A stretch of 64,000 nucleotides of DNA from Clostridia bacterium (lineage in GTDB: Bacteria > Bacillota > DAOUPZ01): assembly GCA_030625885.1 (NCBI GenBank), contig DAOUPZ010000008.1, positions 50,228-114,227 of the forward strand. Direction: 5' to 3'. The notes beneath the pieces are model-generated. The model ran no database searches and had not been told where the DNA came from. It worked only from the letters and a program-made list of their open reading frames with translations. Each line of letters begins with the position of its first letter. Position 1 is the first letter of the stretch. Of this stretch, positions 49,219 through 61,379 are shown one piece after another. The translations under genes were made by a program, and so were the position numbers.

Positions 49219-49295
49219 AGGCCAGTAGCTCCAATTGGTAGAGCACCGGACTCCAAATCCGGGTGTTGGGGGTTCGAATCCCTCCTGGCCTGCCA
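49219..49295 (+). tRNA. trnW: tRNA-Trp (anticodon CCA), encoded 3' CCA
   Basis: Acceptor AGGCCAG/CTGGCCT; anticodon loop cggactCCAaatccg; GGTTCGAATCC T-arm. Confidence 0.96.
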
Positions 49296-49458
49296 ATTTT
49301 TCATATAATTTGAGTGTTTTCTTGTACAAGCCAAAATTATTTGCATATTTCTGCTGGAATTGGCTAAACTTTAGGCTAAGAGCCTTTTATTTTTTTATTC
49401 ATTTGTTTTTGGGGTCATAGTAGAAACTTTAATGAACCAAAGGATGTGAACGTGCTTT

Positions 49459-49659
49459 ATGGCAAAACAAAGCTTTTTAACCCGGACGCAGAAGTTTTTT
49501 AAAGAGGTTCGTTCGGAATTAAGAAAAGTATCATGGCCTAATCGTAAGACCCTTGTTTCTTATTCTTCTGTAGTGGTAGCTTCAGTTGCCGTTGTTTCGT
49601 TTATTGTGTGGGCTTTTGATACAACATTTGTGCAGATTTTTAAGTTTATTATTAAGTAA
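49459..49659 (+). CDS. secE: preprotein translocase subunit SecE
   Basis: FFKEVRSELRKVSWPNRKTLVSYSSVV; between L33/tRNATrp and nusG. Confidence 0.95.
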   Translation: MAKQSFLTRTQKFFKEVRSELRKVSWPNRKTLVSYSSVVVASVAVVSFIVWAFDTTFVQIFKFIIK

Positions 49660-49697
49660 CCTAGGGGGTGTGGGACGATCCGACAGTCCCTTTCATC

Positions 49698-50225
49698 ATG
49701 GAAGAAAAAGAGTGGTATGTGATTCATACGTATTCCGGTTATGAGAACAAAGTGAAATCAAATTTGGAAAAGCGACTAGAATCTCTTAATATGCAAGAAA
49801 AAATCTTTCGTGTACTGGTTCCAATGGAAGAAGTTGTTGAAACGAAAGATGGGAAGAAAAAGACTTCTAAGAAAAAGGTCTTTCCCGGCTATGTTTTAGT
49901 AGAAATGGTGATGGACGAAGATTCCTGGTATGTTGTAAGAAACACTGCAGGGGTTACGGGGTTTGTTGGTTCTGGAGCCAAACCCATTCCGCTTCAGGAA
50001 TCTGAAGCAAAAGCCATTTTGAAAAAAATGGGTGTAGAAGAGGCGAGATCAGAGATTCCATTTGAACAAGGGGAAAGTGTTCGCATTAATTCCGGTTTGT
50101 TCGAGAATTTTGTTGGGGTTATACAAGATATTAATATTGAGAAGCAAAAAGCAAAAGTGCTTGTTTCTATGTTTGGTCGTGAAACACCTGTAGAATTAGA
50201 GTTTTCTCAATTTGAAAAGATATAA
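49698..50225 (+). CDS. nusG: transcription termination/antitermination protein NusG
   Basis: EEKEWYVIHTYSGYENKVKSNLEKR; KOW domain. Confidence 0.95.
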   Translation: MEEKEWYVIHTYSGYENKVKSNLEKRLESLNMQEKIFRVLVPMEEVVETKDGKKKTSKKKVFPGYVLVEMVMDEDSWYVVRNTAGVTGFVGSGAKPIPLQESEAKAILKKMGVEEARSEIPFEQGESVRINSGLFENFVGVIQDINIEKQKAKVLVSMFGRETPVELEFSQFEKI

Positions 50226-50334
50226 CTTCTGGTAACAGAAGACTTTTGCCTAAAAAAGCGAGAATAATCGCTTTTCTAGATAGTGGGAGGGTTTACGCCC
50301 GCATTACCACATTACAAGCAAGGAGGTGGAAGGA

Positions 50335-50760
50335 ATGCCAAAAAAAATTATTGCCCAAATCAAATTACAAGTTCCAGCTGGAAAAGCAAATCCTGCACCA
50401 CCTGTTGGCCCTGCACTAGGGCAGCACGGTGTTAATATTATGGGTTTTTGTAAAGATTTTAATGCTAGAACAGCCAATCAAGCGGGCTTAATTATTCCAG
50501 TTGTTATTACGGTGTTTGAAGACCGTTCTTTTACATTTATTACAAAAACACCACCAGCAGCTGTATTGCTTAAGAAAGCAGTAGGTCTAGATAAAGCATC
50601 TGGAGAACCTAATCGCAATAAAGTAGCTACAATATCTCAAGATAAAGTAAAAGAGATTGCAGAATTAAAAATGCCTGACTTAAATGCAGCTAGTGTTGAA
50701 TCTGCTATGCGGATGATTGCAGGAACTGCACGGAGTATGGGGATTGTTGTTGAGGATTAA
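50335..50760 (+). CDS. rplK: 50S ribosomal protein L11
   Basis: [30 protein letters not shown]. Confidence 0.98.
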   Translation: MPKKIIAQIKLQVPAGKANPAPPVGPALGQHGVNIMGFCKDFNARTANQAGLIIPVVITVFEDRSFTFITKTPPAAVLLKKAVGLDKASGEPNRNKVATISQDKVKEIAELKMPDLNAASVESAMRMIAGTARSMGIVVED

Positions 50761-50803
50761 TGTGGGAGGAATATTCCGCTAATACCACTAAGGAGGTAAT
50801 TGT

Positions 50804-51499
50804 ATGGCGAGTAAAGGGAAGAAGTTTCTTGAAGCTCAGAAAAAGGTTGATAAGCAAAAACTTTATGAACCTAAAGAAGCTTTTGAATTGGTAAAGGAAG
50901 CGGCTTTTGCAGGTTTTAACGAGACTGTAGAAGTTTCTATAAGATTAGGTGTAAATCCTAAGCATGCTGATCAACAAGTTAGAGGCGCAGTTGTTTTGCC
51001 AAATGGAACCGGAAAAGAAGTACGGGTCTTAGTTTTTGCTAAAGGTGAAAAAGCTAAAGAAGCAGAAGCAGCGGGTGCTGAATTTGTTGGTGCTGAAGAA
51101 TATGCTGAAAAAATTCAAAAAGAAGGCTGGATGGACTTTGACGTTGCAGTGGCAACGCCTGACATGATGGGTGTTGTTGGACGTTTGGGTCGAGTATTAG
51201 GTCCCCGTGGTTTGATGCCTAACCCAAAAGCTGGAACGGTAACTTTCGATTTGGAAAAAGCAATAAAAGAAATTAAAGCAGGTAAGATAGAGTACAGAGT
51301 TGATAAAGAAGGCGTTGTTCATGTGCCAGTTGGCAAAGTGTCTTTCGAGGCAGAACAAATTGAAGAAAACTTTGCAACATTGATGGAAGCGCTTATTAAA
51401 GCAAAACCAGCAAGTGCAAAGGGTACGTATTTAAAAGGAATCTCTATCGCTTCTACAATGGGTCCTGGCATTAAAATTAATCCTTTGAAAGCGAAGTAG
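50804..51499 (+). CDS. rplA: 50S ribosomal protein L1
   Basis: [22 protein letters not shown]. Confidence 0.98.
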   Translation: MASKGKKFLEAQKKVDKQKLYEPKEAFELVKEAAFAGFNETVEVSIRLGVNPKHADQQVRGAVVLPNGTGKEVRVLVFAKGEKAKEAEAAGAEFVGAEEYAEKIQKEGWMDFDVAVATPDMMGVVGRLGRVLGPRGLMPNPKAGTVTFDLEKAIKEIKAGKIEYRVDKEGVVHVPVGKVSFEAEQIEENFATLMEALIKAKPASAKGTYLKGISIASTMGPGIKINPLKAK

Positions 51500-51513
51500 A
51501 TAACATAAAATAT

Positions 51514-51542
51514 TTGACAATATAAACTTGATATAATATAAT
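51514..51542 (+). promoter_or_regulatory. sigma-A promoter of rplJL
   Basis: TTGACA-N17-TATAAT. Confidence 0.75.
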
Positions 51543-51549
51543 AACTTCA

Positions 51550-51677
51550 TTGTCACTGTAGACAGTAGGTGCTTCAGCTTAAACTATGCCTACCGAGGGG
51601 ATATCGCTCGTACATACCACGTTTTGGTATTTGTTGTGTGCTATCAAACCTCTACTGTTTACAGTGGAGGTTTTTGT
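51550..51677 (+). promoter_or_regulatory. L10 (rplJ) leader with terminator-like hairpin
   Basis: Structured leader before rplJ; AACCTCTACTGT-tt-ACAGTGGAGGTT + T run. Confidence 0.75.
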
Positions 51678-51754
51678 TTATATGTGTAAGTGAAAGTTTG
51701 GATGTTTAGAAATACATCGTCTTAAAGACTTTGTAACAAAGGAGGTGTCAATGA

Positions 51755-52273
51755 TTGGCTAGGCCGGAAAAAGAACAATTTGTCGCTGAATTTCAGGAAA
51801 AATTACAAAGTGCACAATCAGCTGTATTAGCCGATTACCGTGGTTTAGATGTTGCAGAAGTAACAGAATTAAGAGCTAAACTACGAGAAGCAGGTGTAGA
51901 ATATCGGGTTGTTAAAAACACCCTTTGCCGTATTGCTGCTAAAAATGTAGGAATGGAAGATTTAAATCAATACTTTGTAGGCCCAACAGCCATTGCTCTT
52001 GGGGTTGAAGATCCTGTAGCACCTGCAAAAATTATATGTGATTTTGCAAAAGACCATGAGAAATTAGAAATAAAAGCAGGTATGATTGAAGGTAAAGTTG
52101 TGGCTGTTGATGGGGTAAAGGCCTTGGCAGATTTGCCATCACGGGAAGTTCTTATTGCACAAGTTTTGGCAGGGATGCAAGCACCTATTGCTGGATTTGT
52201 CAATGTATTACAAGGCAATCTTCGCAATTTCGTTTATGCGCTTAATGCTATTAAAGAGCAAAAAGAAGCTTAA
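51755..52273 (+). CDS. rplJ: 50S ribosomal protein L10
   Basis: [35 protein letters not shown]. Confidence 0.97.
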   Translation: MARPEKEQFVAEFQEKLQSAQSAVLADYRGLDVAEVTELRAKLREAGVEYRVVKNTLCRIAAKNVGMEDLNQYFVGPTAIALGVEDPVAPAKIICDFAKDHEKLEIKAGMIEGKVVAVDGVKALADLPSREVLIAQVLAGMQAPIAGFVNVLQGNLRNFVYALNAIKEQKEA

Positions 52274-52362
52274 AGCCTAAGGTTTAAAGCTAGAAAATGA
52301 TCAAAATAAGTTGAAGTTAACTAAAAAAATAATAAACATGTATCCTAAGGAGGAACAATTAA

Positions 52363-52734
52363 ATGACAAAAGAAGAATTAATCCAGGCGATAGAAGGCAT
52401 GACTGTACTTGAATTAGCTGAATTAGTTAAAGAATTAGAAGAAAAATTTGGTGTTTCCGCTGCTGCTCCTGTAGCTATGGCTGCTATGCCAGCTGCTGGT
52501 GGTGCTGCTGAAGCTGCTGAACAAACTGAGTTTGATGTTATTTTAGCAAGTGTTGGTGGACAAAAGATTAAAGTAATTAAAGTTGTTCGTGAAATTACTG
52601 GTTTAGGTCTTAAAGAAGCTAAAGAAGTTGTTGATGGCGCACCAAAACCTGTTAAAGAAAAAGTTACAAAAGAAGAAGCAGAAGAAATCAAAGGTAAATT
52701 GGAAGAAGTTGGAGCAGGCATCGAAATCAAATAA
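52363..52734 (+). CDS. rplL: 50S ribosomal protein L7/L12
   Basis: [32 protein letters not shown]. Confidence 0.98.
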   Translation: MTKEELIQAIEGMTVLELAELVKELEEKFGVSAAAPVAMAAMPAAGGAAEAAEQTEFDVILASVGGQKIKVIKVVREITGLGLKEAKEVVDGAPKPVKEKVTKEEAEEIKGKLEEVGAGIEIK

Positions 52735-52748
52735 TTTAAGTCAAGATG

Positions 52749-52773
52749 ACCCCGCAATAGCGGGGTTTTTTAT
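52749..52773 (+). terminator. intrinsic terminator after rplL
   Basis: CCCCGC-aata-GCGGGG + T6. Confidence 0.85.
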
Positions 52774-52797
52774 TTTGCCTAAAATTACAAAAAACCC

Positions 52798-52826
52798 TTG
52801 ACAAAGCTTGACGTATATAGTAACAT
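52798..52826 (+). promoter_or_regulatory. candidate sigma-A promoter of rpoBC
   Basis: TTGACA-N17-TAACAT. Confidence 0.55.
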
Positions 52827-53011
52827 TACAAAATGCCTGTATTGTCGCTTTTTGGGCATTTTTACCTAAAAATATTATAAATGTATAAGTAAATGCTTTT
52901 TGGAGAAAATAACAAGGTTAATATTTCCTCTCTCAGCTAACAAATTAGGTGGATGCTTAATTTGTTTTGCTGTTATATATATATATCATTAAGTTAAGGG
53001 GTGAATTGATT

Positions 53012-56000
53012 ATGGTGCATGCTGTAAAAGCTAGCCAGCGCGTACGTCGGTCTTACGGAAAGATTAATGAAGTGCTAGAGATGCCTAATTTAATCGAGAT
53101 TCAAAGGAATTCCTATGAAATTTTCTTAGATGAGGGGTTAAATGAAATTTTCAAGGATGTTTTTCCCATTCAAGATTTTACAGGTAATTTGGTTTTAGAT
53201 TATGTGGGATTTGAATTAGGTAAGCCAAAATATGATGTAGATGAATGTCGCGAAAGAGACGTTACATACTCTGCCCCCTTAAAGGTGAAAGTAAGATTGA
53301 TCACTTATGAAGAAGGTGCTATTAAAGGGATCAAAGAGCAAGAAGTGTTTATGGGAGATTTTCCCTTGATGACGGATAAGGGTACTTTTATTATTAATGG
53401 GGCTGAACGGGTTATTGTAAGTCAGTTGGTTCGTTCTCCTGGCGTGTATTTCAGTGAAGAGATGTTACCGACTGGGAAAAAAGCATTTGGAGCAACGATT
53501 ATTCCCAATAGAGGTGCTTGGTTGGAATTTGAAACGGATCCTAAAAAAGATGTTGTTTCTGTACGAATAGATCGTACCAGAAAGATTGTGGTTACCGTTC
53601 TATTACGTGCTTTAGGATATAGTTCCGATGCGGAAATTTTGGAACTTTTTGAAAACAATGTGCATATTCGTTCAACGTTAGAAAAAGATACAACCACAAA
53701 TACTGACGAGGCTTTGTTGGAAATATATAAGCGATTACGTCCTGGTGAACCACCAACAGTAGAAAATGCTAAGGCTTTATTAGAATCACTTTTCTTTGAT
53801 CCTCGTCGTTACGATTTTGCAAATGTTGGTCGGTATAAGATTAATAAAAAATTAGGGTTAGATGTTGAGCCGGATGTAAAAACATTGACTAAAGGTGATA
53901 TTCTGGGTGCGATGCAATATGTAGTCAAGCTTATTGATGGTGAGGGTGAAGTGGATGATATCGATCATTTAGGGAATCGCCGCCTTCGCTCTGTAGGAGA
54001 ACTATTGCAGAATCAGTTCCGTATTGGATTATCTCGTATGGAGCGGGTTGTACGCGAAAGAATGACAATTCAAGATATGGAGGTTGTTACCCCTCAAGCT
54101 TTAGTTAATATTCGTCCTGTTGTGGCGTCTATTAAAGAGTTTTTTGGCAGCAGTCAGCTATCTCAATTTATGGATCAAACGAATCCTTTGGCTGAATTGA
54201 CGCATAAGCGAAGACTAAGTGCATTGGGTCCTGGCGGATTAAGCCGGGAAAGAGCTGGATTTGAGGTGCGTGATGTACATCATTCCCATTATGGTAGAAT
54301 GTGTCCTATAGAAACACCTGAGGGGCCGAATATCGGGTTGATTGGTTCATTGAGTACTTATGGTCGGATTAATGAATATGGATTTATCGAGACGCCCTAT
54401 CGTAAGGTGGATGGGGAAGCAGGGAAAGTAATGGAGGAGATTGTTTATTTAACGGCAGACGAGGAAGATAAATATACGATTGCTCAAGCTAACGTTCCGT
54501 TAGATGATGACGGTTATTTTATTAATGAGCAAGTAACAGCTCGGCATAAGCACGAAACCATATATGTTCCTCATAATGCAGTTGATTTTATGGACGTCTC
54601 TCCAAAACAGGTTGTATCGGTTGCGACAGCGCTCATTCCTTTTTTGGAGCATGATGATGCCAATAGAGCCTTGATGGGTGCCAACATGCAGCGGCAGGCT
54701 GTACCATTGTTGCGTCCGAAGGCGCCTTATATAGGTACAGGAATGGAGGCGAAGTCGGCACGAGATTCAGGTGTTATGATTTTGGCTAGAAATGCTGGGA
54801 TGATCGAACGGGTAGCGGGTGACGAAATTCTGATTAGAAACGATGAAGGGCTGATTGATCGTTATCCGTTGGTAAAATTCAGACGTTCTAATCAAGGAAC
54901 CTGTATTGATCAAAGGCCGATTGTTTATAAAGGTGACAGAGTGGAAAAAGGCCAGACACTAGCCGATGGTACGTCTACTGAAAGTGGCGAACTGGCTCTG
55001 GGAAACAATGTATTAGTTGCTTATATGACATGGGAAGGGTATAACTATGAAGATGCCATCCTTCTCAGTGAAAGACTGGTAAAAGAAGATGTATTTACAT
55101 CTATTCATATAGAAGAACACGAAATTGATGCGAGAGATACAAAATTAGGACCTGAAGAAATAACTCGAGAAATTCCCAATGTTGGGGAAGATGCACTGAA
55201 GAATTTGGATGATCGAGGAATTATACGTGTAGGTGCAGAAGTTCATCCTGGGGATATATTAGTTGGTAAAGTAACGCCTAAAGGAGAAACTGAACTGACA
55301 CCTGAAGAAAGATTATTAAGAGCGATTTTTGGTGAAAAAGCGCGTGAGGTTCGAGATACTTCGTTGCGGGTTCCTCATGGTGAAAGTGGTATTGTTGTAG
55401 ATGTTAAGGTGTTTACGCGAGAAAATGGTGACGAGCTTCCGCCGGGTGTTAACGAAATGGTTCGGGTTTATTTAGCACAGAAGAGAAAGATTTCTCAAGG
55501 GGATAAAATGGCAGGTCGTCATGGAAATAAAGGGGTTATTTCTCGTATCATGCCGGAAGAGAACATGCCTTTCTTACCGGATGGAACGCCTGTTGAAATT
55601 GTACTGAATCCTTTGGGAGTTCCTTCCCGGATGAATATTGGTCAAATTTTAGAAACTCATTTGGGTATGGCTGCTAGAGCATTAGGGATTCGAATCGCAA
55701 CGCCTGTTTTTGACGGGGCAAGTGAAGAAGATATTCAAAATGCGCTAGTAGAGTCAAATTTATCACAGAATGGTAAGACTGTTCTCCACGATGGACGTAC
55801 GGGAGAGCCATTTGATAATGAAATTACAGTTGGCGTAACCCATATGTTGAAACTTCACCATTTGGTTGACGACAAGATTCATGCACGCTCAACAGGACCT
55901 TACTCCCTTGTTACACAACAACCTCTTGGTGGGAAAGCTCAGTTTGGAGGACAACGATTTGGGGAAATGGAAGTATGGGCGCTTGAAGCGTATGGCGCTG

Positions 56001-56398
56001 CTTATACCTTGCAAGAACTTCTTACCGTTAAATCGGATGATGTCGTGGGCCGGGTTAAAACCTACGAGGCAATTGTTAAAGGTGAAAATATTCCGGAACC
56101 AGGTGTTCCTGAATCTTTCAAAGTATTAATTAAAGAGTTACAAAGTTTAGGATTGGATGTAAATATTTTGTCCGAGGAAAACAAGAAAATTGAAATGAAG
56201 GAAGAAGATGGGGGAGACTTGGTACAAATTATCAATGAAGATGATCAAATAGAAGATTTATCAGTAGAAGATGACAATCAAATTGATGATGAACAAGTTG
56301 AAGAATTAAACGATGAATTATTTGAAGAAGAAATGGTTTTTGGACAGAATGATGAAGAAGATTTCATTATTGAAGAGGTTGAAGACGAAGATTTATAA
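53012..56398 (+). CDS. rpoB: DNA-directed RNA polymerase subunit beta
   Basis: [66 protein letters not shown]. Confidence 0.99.
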   Translation: MVHAVKASQRVRRSYGKINEVLEMPNLIEIQRNSYEIFLDEGLNEIFKDVFPIQDFTGNLVLDYVGFELGKPKYDVDECRERDVTYSAPLKVKVRLITYEEGAIKGIKEQEVFMGDFPLMTDKGTFIINGAERVIVSQLVRSPGVYFSEEMLPTGKKAFGATIIPNRGAWLEFETDPKKDVVSVRIDRTRKIVVTVLLRALGYSSDAEILELFENNVHIRSTLEKDTTTNTDEALLEIYKRLRPGEPPTVENAKALLESLFFDPRRYDFANVGRYKINKKLGLDVEPDVKTLTKGDILGAMQYVVKLIDGEGEVDDIDHLGNRRLRSVGELLQNQFRIGLSRMERVVRERMTIQDMEVVTPQALVNIRPVVASIKEFFGSSQLSQFMDQTNPLAELTHKRRLSALGPGGLSRERAGFEVRDVHHSHYGRMCPIETPEGPNIGLIGSLSTYGRINEYGFIETPYRKVDGEAGKVMEEIVYLTADEEDKYTIAQANVPLDDDGYFINEQVTARHKHETIYVPHNAVDFMDVSPKQVVSVATALIPFLEHDDANRALMGANMQRQAVPLLRPKAPYIGTGMEAKSARDSGVMILARNAGMIERVAGDEILIRNDEGLIDRYPLVKFRRSNQGTCIDQRPIVYKGDRVEKGQTLADGTSTESGELALGNNVLVAYMTWEGYNYEDAILLSERLVKEDVFTSIHIEEHEIDARDTKLGPEEITREIPNVGEDALKNLDDRGIIRVGAEVHPGDILVGKVTPKGETELTPEERLLRAIFGEKAREVRDTSLRVPHGESGIVVDVKVFTRENGDELPPGVNEMVRVYLAQKRKISQGDKMAGRHGNKGVISRIMPEENMPFLPDGTPVEIVLNPLGVPSRMNIGQILETHLGMAARALGIRIATPVFDGASEEDIQNALVESNLSQNGKTVLHDGRTGEPFDNEITVGVTHMLKLHHLVDDKIHARSTGPYSLVTQQPLGGKAQFGGQRFGEMEVWALEAYGAAYTLQELLTVKSDDVVGRVKTYEAIVKGENIPEPGVPESFKVLIKELQSLGLDVNILSEENKKIEMKEEDGGDLVQIINEDDQIEDLSVEDDNQIDDEQVEELNDELFEEEMVFGQNDEEDFIIEEVEDEDL

Positions 56399-56529
56399 GT
56401 AATGCTGATATACAGCATATTCAATTAAGGCATGTTTGAAAAAATAACAAGCCAGTATACGCTTCTATTTTGCTTCTCTGAATTGTTATTTTTTTCATAA
56501 GCCTAAAAAACCAGAAGGGGGATTCGCTG

Positions 56530-59500
56530 GTGTTAGATGTAAACAATTTTGACCGTATGGGTATAGGGTTGGCTTCACCGGAAATGATTCGTGGATGGTC
56601 TAGTGGAGAGGTAAAGAAGCCGGAAACGATTAATTACCGGACGTTGAAACCTGAAAGAGATGGTCTCTTTTGTGAGAAAATATTCGGACCAACTAAAGAT
56701 TGGGAATGTCATTGTGGGAAGTATAAACGTATTCGTTACAAAGGGATTATTTGTGATCGTTGTGGGGTAGAAGTTACTACTTCTAAAGTAAGACGTGAAC
56801 GTTTGGCTCATATAGAATTGGCTGCCCCTGTTTCTCATATTTGGTACTTTAAAGGTATTCCCAGTAGAATGGGGTTGCTTTTGGATATGTCTCCCCGCTC
56901 ATTAGAAAAGGTACTTTATTTTATTTCATATATTGTAATTGATCCCGGAGAAACACCCCTCATGAAAAAACAGCTTCTTAGTGAAGTTGAGTACCGTGAA
57001 TACCGAGAGAAGTATGGTAATTTATTTAAAGCGGCTATGGGTGCGGAGGCAGTTAAAAAATTACTAGAAGAAATTGTTCTGGATGAAATGGCTAAAGAAT
57101 TACGTGTAGAACTTAATGAATCAAGTGGGCAGCGTAAGATTCGAGCAACACGTCGTCTTGAAGTTGTAGAATCCTTTTTGGAATCTAATAATCGTCCAGA
57201 ATGGATGATTTTAGATGTTGTACCTGTTATTCCACCGGAACTCAGACCGATGGTTCAATTAGACGGGGGGCGTTTTGCGACATCTGACCTCAATGATTTA
57301 TATAGACGTGTGATTAACCGTAATAATCGGTTAAAACGTCTTTTGGATTTAGGAGCGCCTGATATTATCGTCCGTAATGAAAAGAGAATGCTGCAGGAAG
57401 CGGTAGATGCTTTAATTGATAATGGACGGCGTGGAAGACCGGTTACAGGACCAGGTAATCGTCCTTTGAAATCTTTAAGTGATATGCTGAAAGGGAAACA
57501 AGGACGGTTCCGTCAGAATTTACTGGGAAAACGGGTGGATTATTCAGGACGTTCCGTTATCGTGGTTGGACCGGAGCTTAAGTTTCACCAATGCGGCTTG
57601 CCGAAAGAAATGGCGCTGGAATTATTCAAACCATTTGTCATGAAAGAATTGGTAAGTAATGGTCATGCGCAGAATATTAAAAATGCGAAAAAATTAATAG
57701 AGCGATTACGTCCTGAAGTATGGGATGTATTGGAAGAAGTGATTAAAGAACATCCCGTTATGCTAAATCGGGCACCTACTTTGCATCGATTGGGGATTCA
57801 AGCATTTGAGCCTGTTTTAGTTCGTGGACGTGCAATAAAACTTCATCCTTTGGTTTGTACGGCATATAATGCTGACTTTGACGGGGATCAAATGGCAGTA
57901 CACGTTCCACTGTCAGCAGAAGCTCAGGCAGAGGCAAGAATTTTAATGTTATCTGCTCATAATATCCTTAATCCTAAAGATGGTAAACCGGTTTGTACAC
58001 CGACTCAAGATATGGTTTTAGGTACTTACTACTTAACGATTGAGCGGAAAGGTGCTAAGGGAGAAGGAATGATTTTTTCGTCTCCTAAAGAAGCAATCTT
58101 AGCATATGAACAAGGTGCCGTTCATCTTCAGGCAATTGTTCAGGTGCGAATGAATGGTGAACGGATTAAAACGACGACAGGCCGTGTTATTTATAATAGT
58201 GCACTTCCTGAAGGCTTTCCATACGTAAACTATATTGTTGGCAAAAAAGCTTTGGGGAATATTGTTGATTTATGTTACCGTAAATACGGAAGCACTATGA
58301 CTGCGCATACCCTTGATGAGATTAAAAGTTTAGGTTTTAAATTCTCGACGCAGGCGGGTATGACAGTTGGTATTAATGATATTCAAGTTCCAGGAGAGAA
58401 GAAAGAGATCTTAGCTACTGCCGATGAGCAAGTTAATAAAATTGAGCGTCGCTTCCGTCGTGGTTTGATTACAGATGACGAACGGTATAAAAAGGTAATT
58501 GATATTTGGACGCAGGCAACTGATGATGTTACAGATGCGTTAATGGAAACACTGGATGAATTCAATCCTGTATACATGATGGCGAATTCTGGTGCTCGTG
58601 GTAATAAACAACAGATACGTCAATTGGCTGGTATGCGTGGGTTGATGGCTGATCCATCGGGACGAATTATTGACTTACCTATCAAAGCAAACTTCCGTGA
58701 AGGATTAACGGTACTGGAATACTTTATTTCTACTCATGGTGCACGTAAAGGGCTAGCTGATACGGCACTGAGAACAGCAGACTCAGGGTACTTAACGCGC
58801 CGTCTGGTTGATGTGTCTCAGGATGTTATTGTAAGAGAAGTAGATTGTGGTACCCACCTGGGCATAGAAGTAGCTGATATAACTGGAAACATTGAAAAGT
58901 TAGATGAGCGTATTGTAGGTCGGATCGCGTTAGAGGATATTATACATCCAGAAACAGGAGATGTTATTGTTTCCGCTAATGAAGAAGTTTCTGAAGAAGA
59001 TGCTGAAGTAATTGTTAATGCAGGTATTAAGAAAGTTAAAATCAGATCTGTCTTAACCTGTAAATCTAAACATGGTGTATATGTTAAATGTTATGGTCGC
59101 AATTTAGCAACAGGTCATATGGTAGATATTGGGGAGGCAGTTGGAATCATTGCTGCTCAATCTATTGGTGAGCCTGGTACGCAGCTTACAATGCGTACAT
59201 TCCACACAGGTGGGGTTGCCGGAGATGATATTACTCAAGGTCTTCCTCGGATTGAAGAACTTTTTGAGGCTAGAAAACCAAAAGGGCAAGCTATTATTGC
59301 TGAATTTGATGGGATTGTTAAAGTAAGGGAAACGAAAACAAAAAAAGAGGTTGAAGTGATTCCAGAGCAAGGAGAAAGTAAACTGTATACCATTCCTTTT
59401 GGAGCTCGTATAAAAGTTAAAAACGACATGAGGGTTGAGGCTGGAGATGAGTTAACAGAAGGATCTATTAATCCTCACGATATGCTTAGTGTAAAAGGTG

Positions 59501-59973
59501 TTCGTGGTGTTCAGACCTATTTACTTCAGGAAGTTCAAAAGGTATATCGTATGCAAGGTGTTCATATTAACGACAAGCATATTGAGGTGATTGTTCGTCA
59601 GATGCTTCGTAAGGTAAAAGTTGAAGATGCCGGAGATGCACGTTTGTTACCTGGGGGTTTAGTTGATATTTTTGAGTTTGAAGCGGAAAACCAAAAGGCA
59701 AGAGAGTTGGATGGAGAACCAGCTGTCGCACGTTCTGTTCTTCTAGGAATTACCAAGGCTTCATTGGCTACAGACTCTTTCTTATCTGCAGCTTCATTCC
59801 AGGAAACGACTCGTGTGTTAACGGATGCGGCAATGAAAGGGAAGCGTGATGATTTAGTAGGATTGAAGGAAAATGTTATAATTGGGAAGCTGATTCCAGC
59901 AGGAACAGGGATGCCTAAGTGTCAACGTGTAGAAATACATCAGGCGGATGAAGAACCAAACCAAAACAGTTAA
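56530..59973 (+). CDS. rpoC: DNA-directed RNA polymerase subunit beta'
   Basis: [18 protein letters not shown]. Confidence 0.99.
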   Translation: MLDVNNFDRMGIGLASPEMIRGWSSGEVKKPETINYRTLKPERDGLFCEKIFGPTKDWECHCGKYKRIRYKGIICDRCGVEVTTSKVRRERLAHIELAAPVSHIWYFKGIPSRMGLLLDMSPRSLEKVLYFISYIVIDPGETPLMKKQLLSEVEYREYREKYGNLFKAAMGAEAVKKLLEEIVLDEMAKELRVELNESSGQRKIRATRRLEVVESFLESNNRPEWMILDVVPVIPPELRPMVQLDGGRFATSDLNDLYRRVINRNNRLKRLLDLGAPDIIVRNEKRMLQEAVDALIDNGRRGRPVTGPGNRPLKSLSDMLKGKQGRFRQNLLGKRVDYSGRSVIVVGPELKFHQCGLPKEMALELFKPFVMKELVSNGHAQNIKNAKKLIERLRPEVWDVLEEVIKEHPVMLNRAPTLHRLGIQAFEPVLVRGRAIKLHPLVCTAYNADFDGDQMAVHVPLSAEAQAEARILMLSAHNILNPKDGKPVCTPTQDMVLGTYYLTIERKGAKGEGMIFSSPKEAILAYEQGAVHLQAIVQVRMNGERIKTTTGRVIYNSALPEGFPYVNYIVGKKALGNIVDLCYRKYGSTMTAHTLDEIKSLGFKFSTQAGMTVGINDIQVPGEKKEILATADEQVNKIERRFRRGLITDDERYKKVIDIWTQATDDVTDALMETLDEFNPVYMMANSGARGNKQQIRQLAGMRGLMADPSGRIIDLPIKANFREGLTVLEYFISTHGARKGLADTALRTADSGYLTRRLVDVSQDVIVREVDCGTHLGIEVADITGNIEKLDERIVGRIALEDIIHPETGDVIVSANEEVSEEDAEVIVNAGIKKVKIRSVLTCKSKHGVYVKCYGRNLATGHMVDIGEAVGIIAAQSIGEPGTQLTMRTFHTGGVAGDDITQGLPRIEELFEARKPKGQAIIAEFDGIVKVRETKTKKEVEVIPEQGESKLYTIPFGARIKVKNDMRVEAGDELTEGSINPHDMLSVKGVRGVQTYLLQEVQKVYRMQGVHINDKHIEVIVRQMLRKVKVEDAGDARLLPGGLVDIFEFEAENQKARELDGEPAVARSVLLGITKASLATDSFLSAASFQETTRVLTDAAMKGKRDDLVGLKENVIIGKLIPAGTGMPKCQRVEIHQADEEPNQNS

Positions 59974-60000
59974 AGTTATAGAAAAATAGGTTCAAAACCC

Positions 60001-60029
60001 TTGACACTTTAGCTTTATAATGGTACACT
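60001..60029 (+). promoter_or_regulatory. candidate sigma-A promoter upstream of L7Ae-like/rpsL
   Basis: TTGACA-N17-TACACT. Confidence 0.5.
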
Positions 60030-60095
60030 TGCTGAGTGCGCAAAATTTCTTTCTTCTATATTGGAATTGAGAGATAGAAGCAGGGAGGCATAAGA

Positions 60096-60353
60096 TTGAG
60101 TATTGAAGAGCTGAAAAAGGCTCAAAAAAAGGTTGTAGGTACGAAACAAACAATAAAATCACTTGAAAAACATAGTGAACATGTGGATAAGGTTTATATT
60201 GCAAAAGATGCAGAAGACCATGTAATCCAGCCCATACAGCAATTGGCTCAAACAAAGCAGGTGGAAATTGTTTTTGTTAATAGTATGCATGAATTAGGTC
60301 AAATGTGTGGGATAAAAGTGAAAGCAGCTGTTGCTGCGATCTTGGGAAAGTAG
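60096..60353 (+). CDS. L7Ae-like ribosomal protein (YbxF-type)
   Basis: Conserved position between rpoC and rps[52 protein letters not shown]. Confidence 0.88.
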   Translation: MSIEELKKAQKKVVGTKQTIKSLEKHSEHVDKVYIAKDAEDHVIQPIQQLAQTKQVEIVFVNSMHELGQMCGIKVKAAVAAILGK

Positions 60354-60447
60354 GATTAGAATTTGTTTTTGCCCCTTTGTCGTGCAAAGCAGAGGGGCAA
60401 GAGCTTTTCTTTTGTTTATACATTGGGAGGAAGGAGGTGTGTGCAAA

Positions 60448-60822
60448 GTGCCAACTATTAGCCAATTAGTAAGAAAAGGGAGAGAAGTTTCAGAAAAAAA
60501 ATCAACTGCGCCAGCTTTAAAGGAATGCCCACAAAAAAGAGGCGTATGTACAAGAGTTTATACGACTACTCCTAAAAAGCCTAATTCAGCCTTAAGAAAG
60601 GTGGCCAGAGTACGGCTAACGAATGGGATTGAAGTAACTTCCTATATCCCAGGAATAGGTCATAACCTGCAAGAACACTCCGTTGTTCTAATTAGGGGTG
60701 GAAGAGTAAAGGATTTACCTGGGGTTCGTTATCATATTGTTCGTGGTGCGCTTGATACATCAGGTGTTCAAGATCGCAAGCAATCACGGTCAAAATATGG
60801 TTCCAAAAGACCCAAAAAATAA
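60448..60822 (+). CDS. rpsL: 30S ribosomal protein S12
   Basis: GTG start at 60448: [12 protein letters not shown]...[42 protein letters not shown]. Confidence 0.97.
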   Translation: MPTISQLVRKGREVSEKKSTAPALKECPQKRGVCTRVYTTTPKKPNSALRKVARVRLTNGIEVTSYIPGIGHNLQEHSVVLIRGGRVKDLPGVRYHIVRGALDTSGVQDRKQSRSKYGSKRPKK

Positions 60823-60879
60823 TTTGATAATAACACGAGTCGCTTAAAAATTATCAATGGCAACAAAGGGGGGAAATGA

Positions 60880-61350
60880 ATGCCTAGAAGAGGGAATATA
60901 CCTAAGAGAGAGGTTTTAGCTGATCCTAAATATAATAGTGAGTTGATTTCAAAGCTCATTAATACCATCATGTTAGATGGGAAGAAGGGTGTAGCAGAAT
61001 CTATTGCCTATAATGCTTTTGAAATCATTGAAAGTAAAACAGATAAAGATCCAATGGAAGTGTTTGAAGAAGCAATAAAGAATATTATGCCGGTTTTAGA
61101 AGTGAAATCAAGACGGGTTGGTGGGGCAACTTACCAAGTGCCAATTGAAGTAAAACCGGATCGTCGTCAAACTTTAGGATTACGTTGGTTGTTAACTTAT
61201 ACTAAGAAGCGCGGCGAAAAAACCATGAAAGAAAGATTAGCTGCTGAAATTATGGATGCTGCTAATAATACAGGTGCATCTGTTAAAAAGAAAGAAGATA
61301 CCCATAAAATGGCAGAAGCTAACAAAGCCTTTGCACATTATAGATGGTAA
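60880..61350 (+). CDS. rpsG: 30S ribosomal protein S7
   Basis: [36 protein letters not shown]. Confidence 0.98.
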   Translation: MPRRGNIPKREVLADPKYNSELISKLINTIMLDGKKGVAESIAYNAFEIIESKTDKDPMEVFEEAIKNIMPVLEVKSRRVGGATYQVPIEVKPDRRQTLGLRWLLTYTKKRGEKTMKERLAAEIMDAANNTGASVKKKEDTHKMAEANKAFAHYRW

Positions 61351-61379
61351 TGGTTTTTTCTTGAACAGAAAAAGAAAGG

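Noticed and set aside
49108-49346. Antisense ORFs (e.g. ...GQEGFEPPTPGFGVRCSTNWSYWP..., ...ARRDSNPQHPDLESGALPIGATGL...)
   Set aside because: Typical spurious translations across the reverse complement of a tRNA gene; the tRNA-Trp at 49219-49295 explains them.
52359-52757. 132-aa minus-strand ORF opposite rplL
   Set aside because: Antisense to L7/L12; arises from the Ala/Glu-rich codon composition.
60331-60447. N-terminal extension of the S12 ORF ([13 protein letters not shown]...)
   Set aside because: Overlaps the L7Ae-like stop and the intergenic hairpin; a GTG start at 60448 with aaggaggtgt RBS gives the standard S12 N-terminus.
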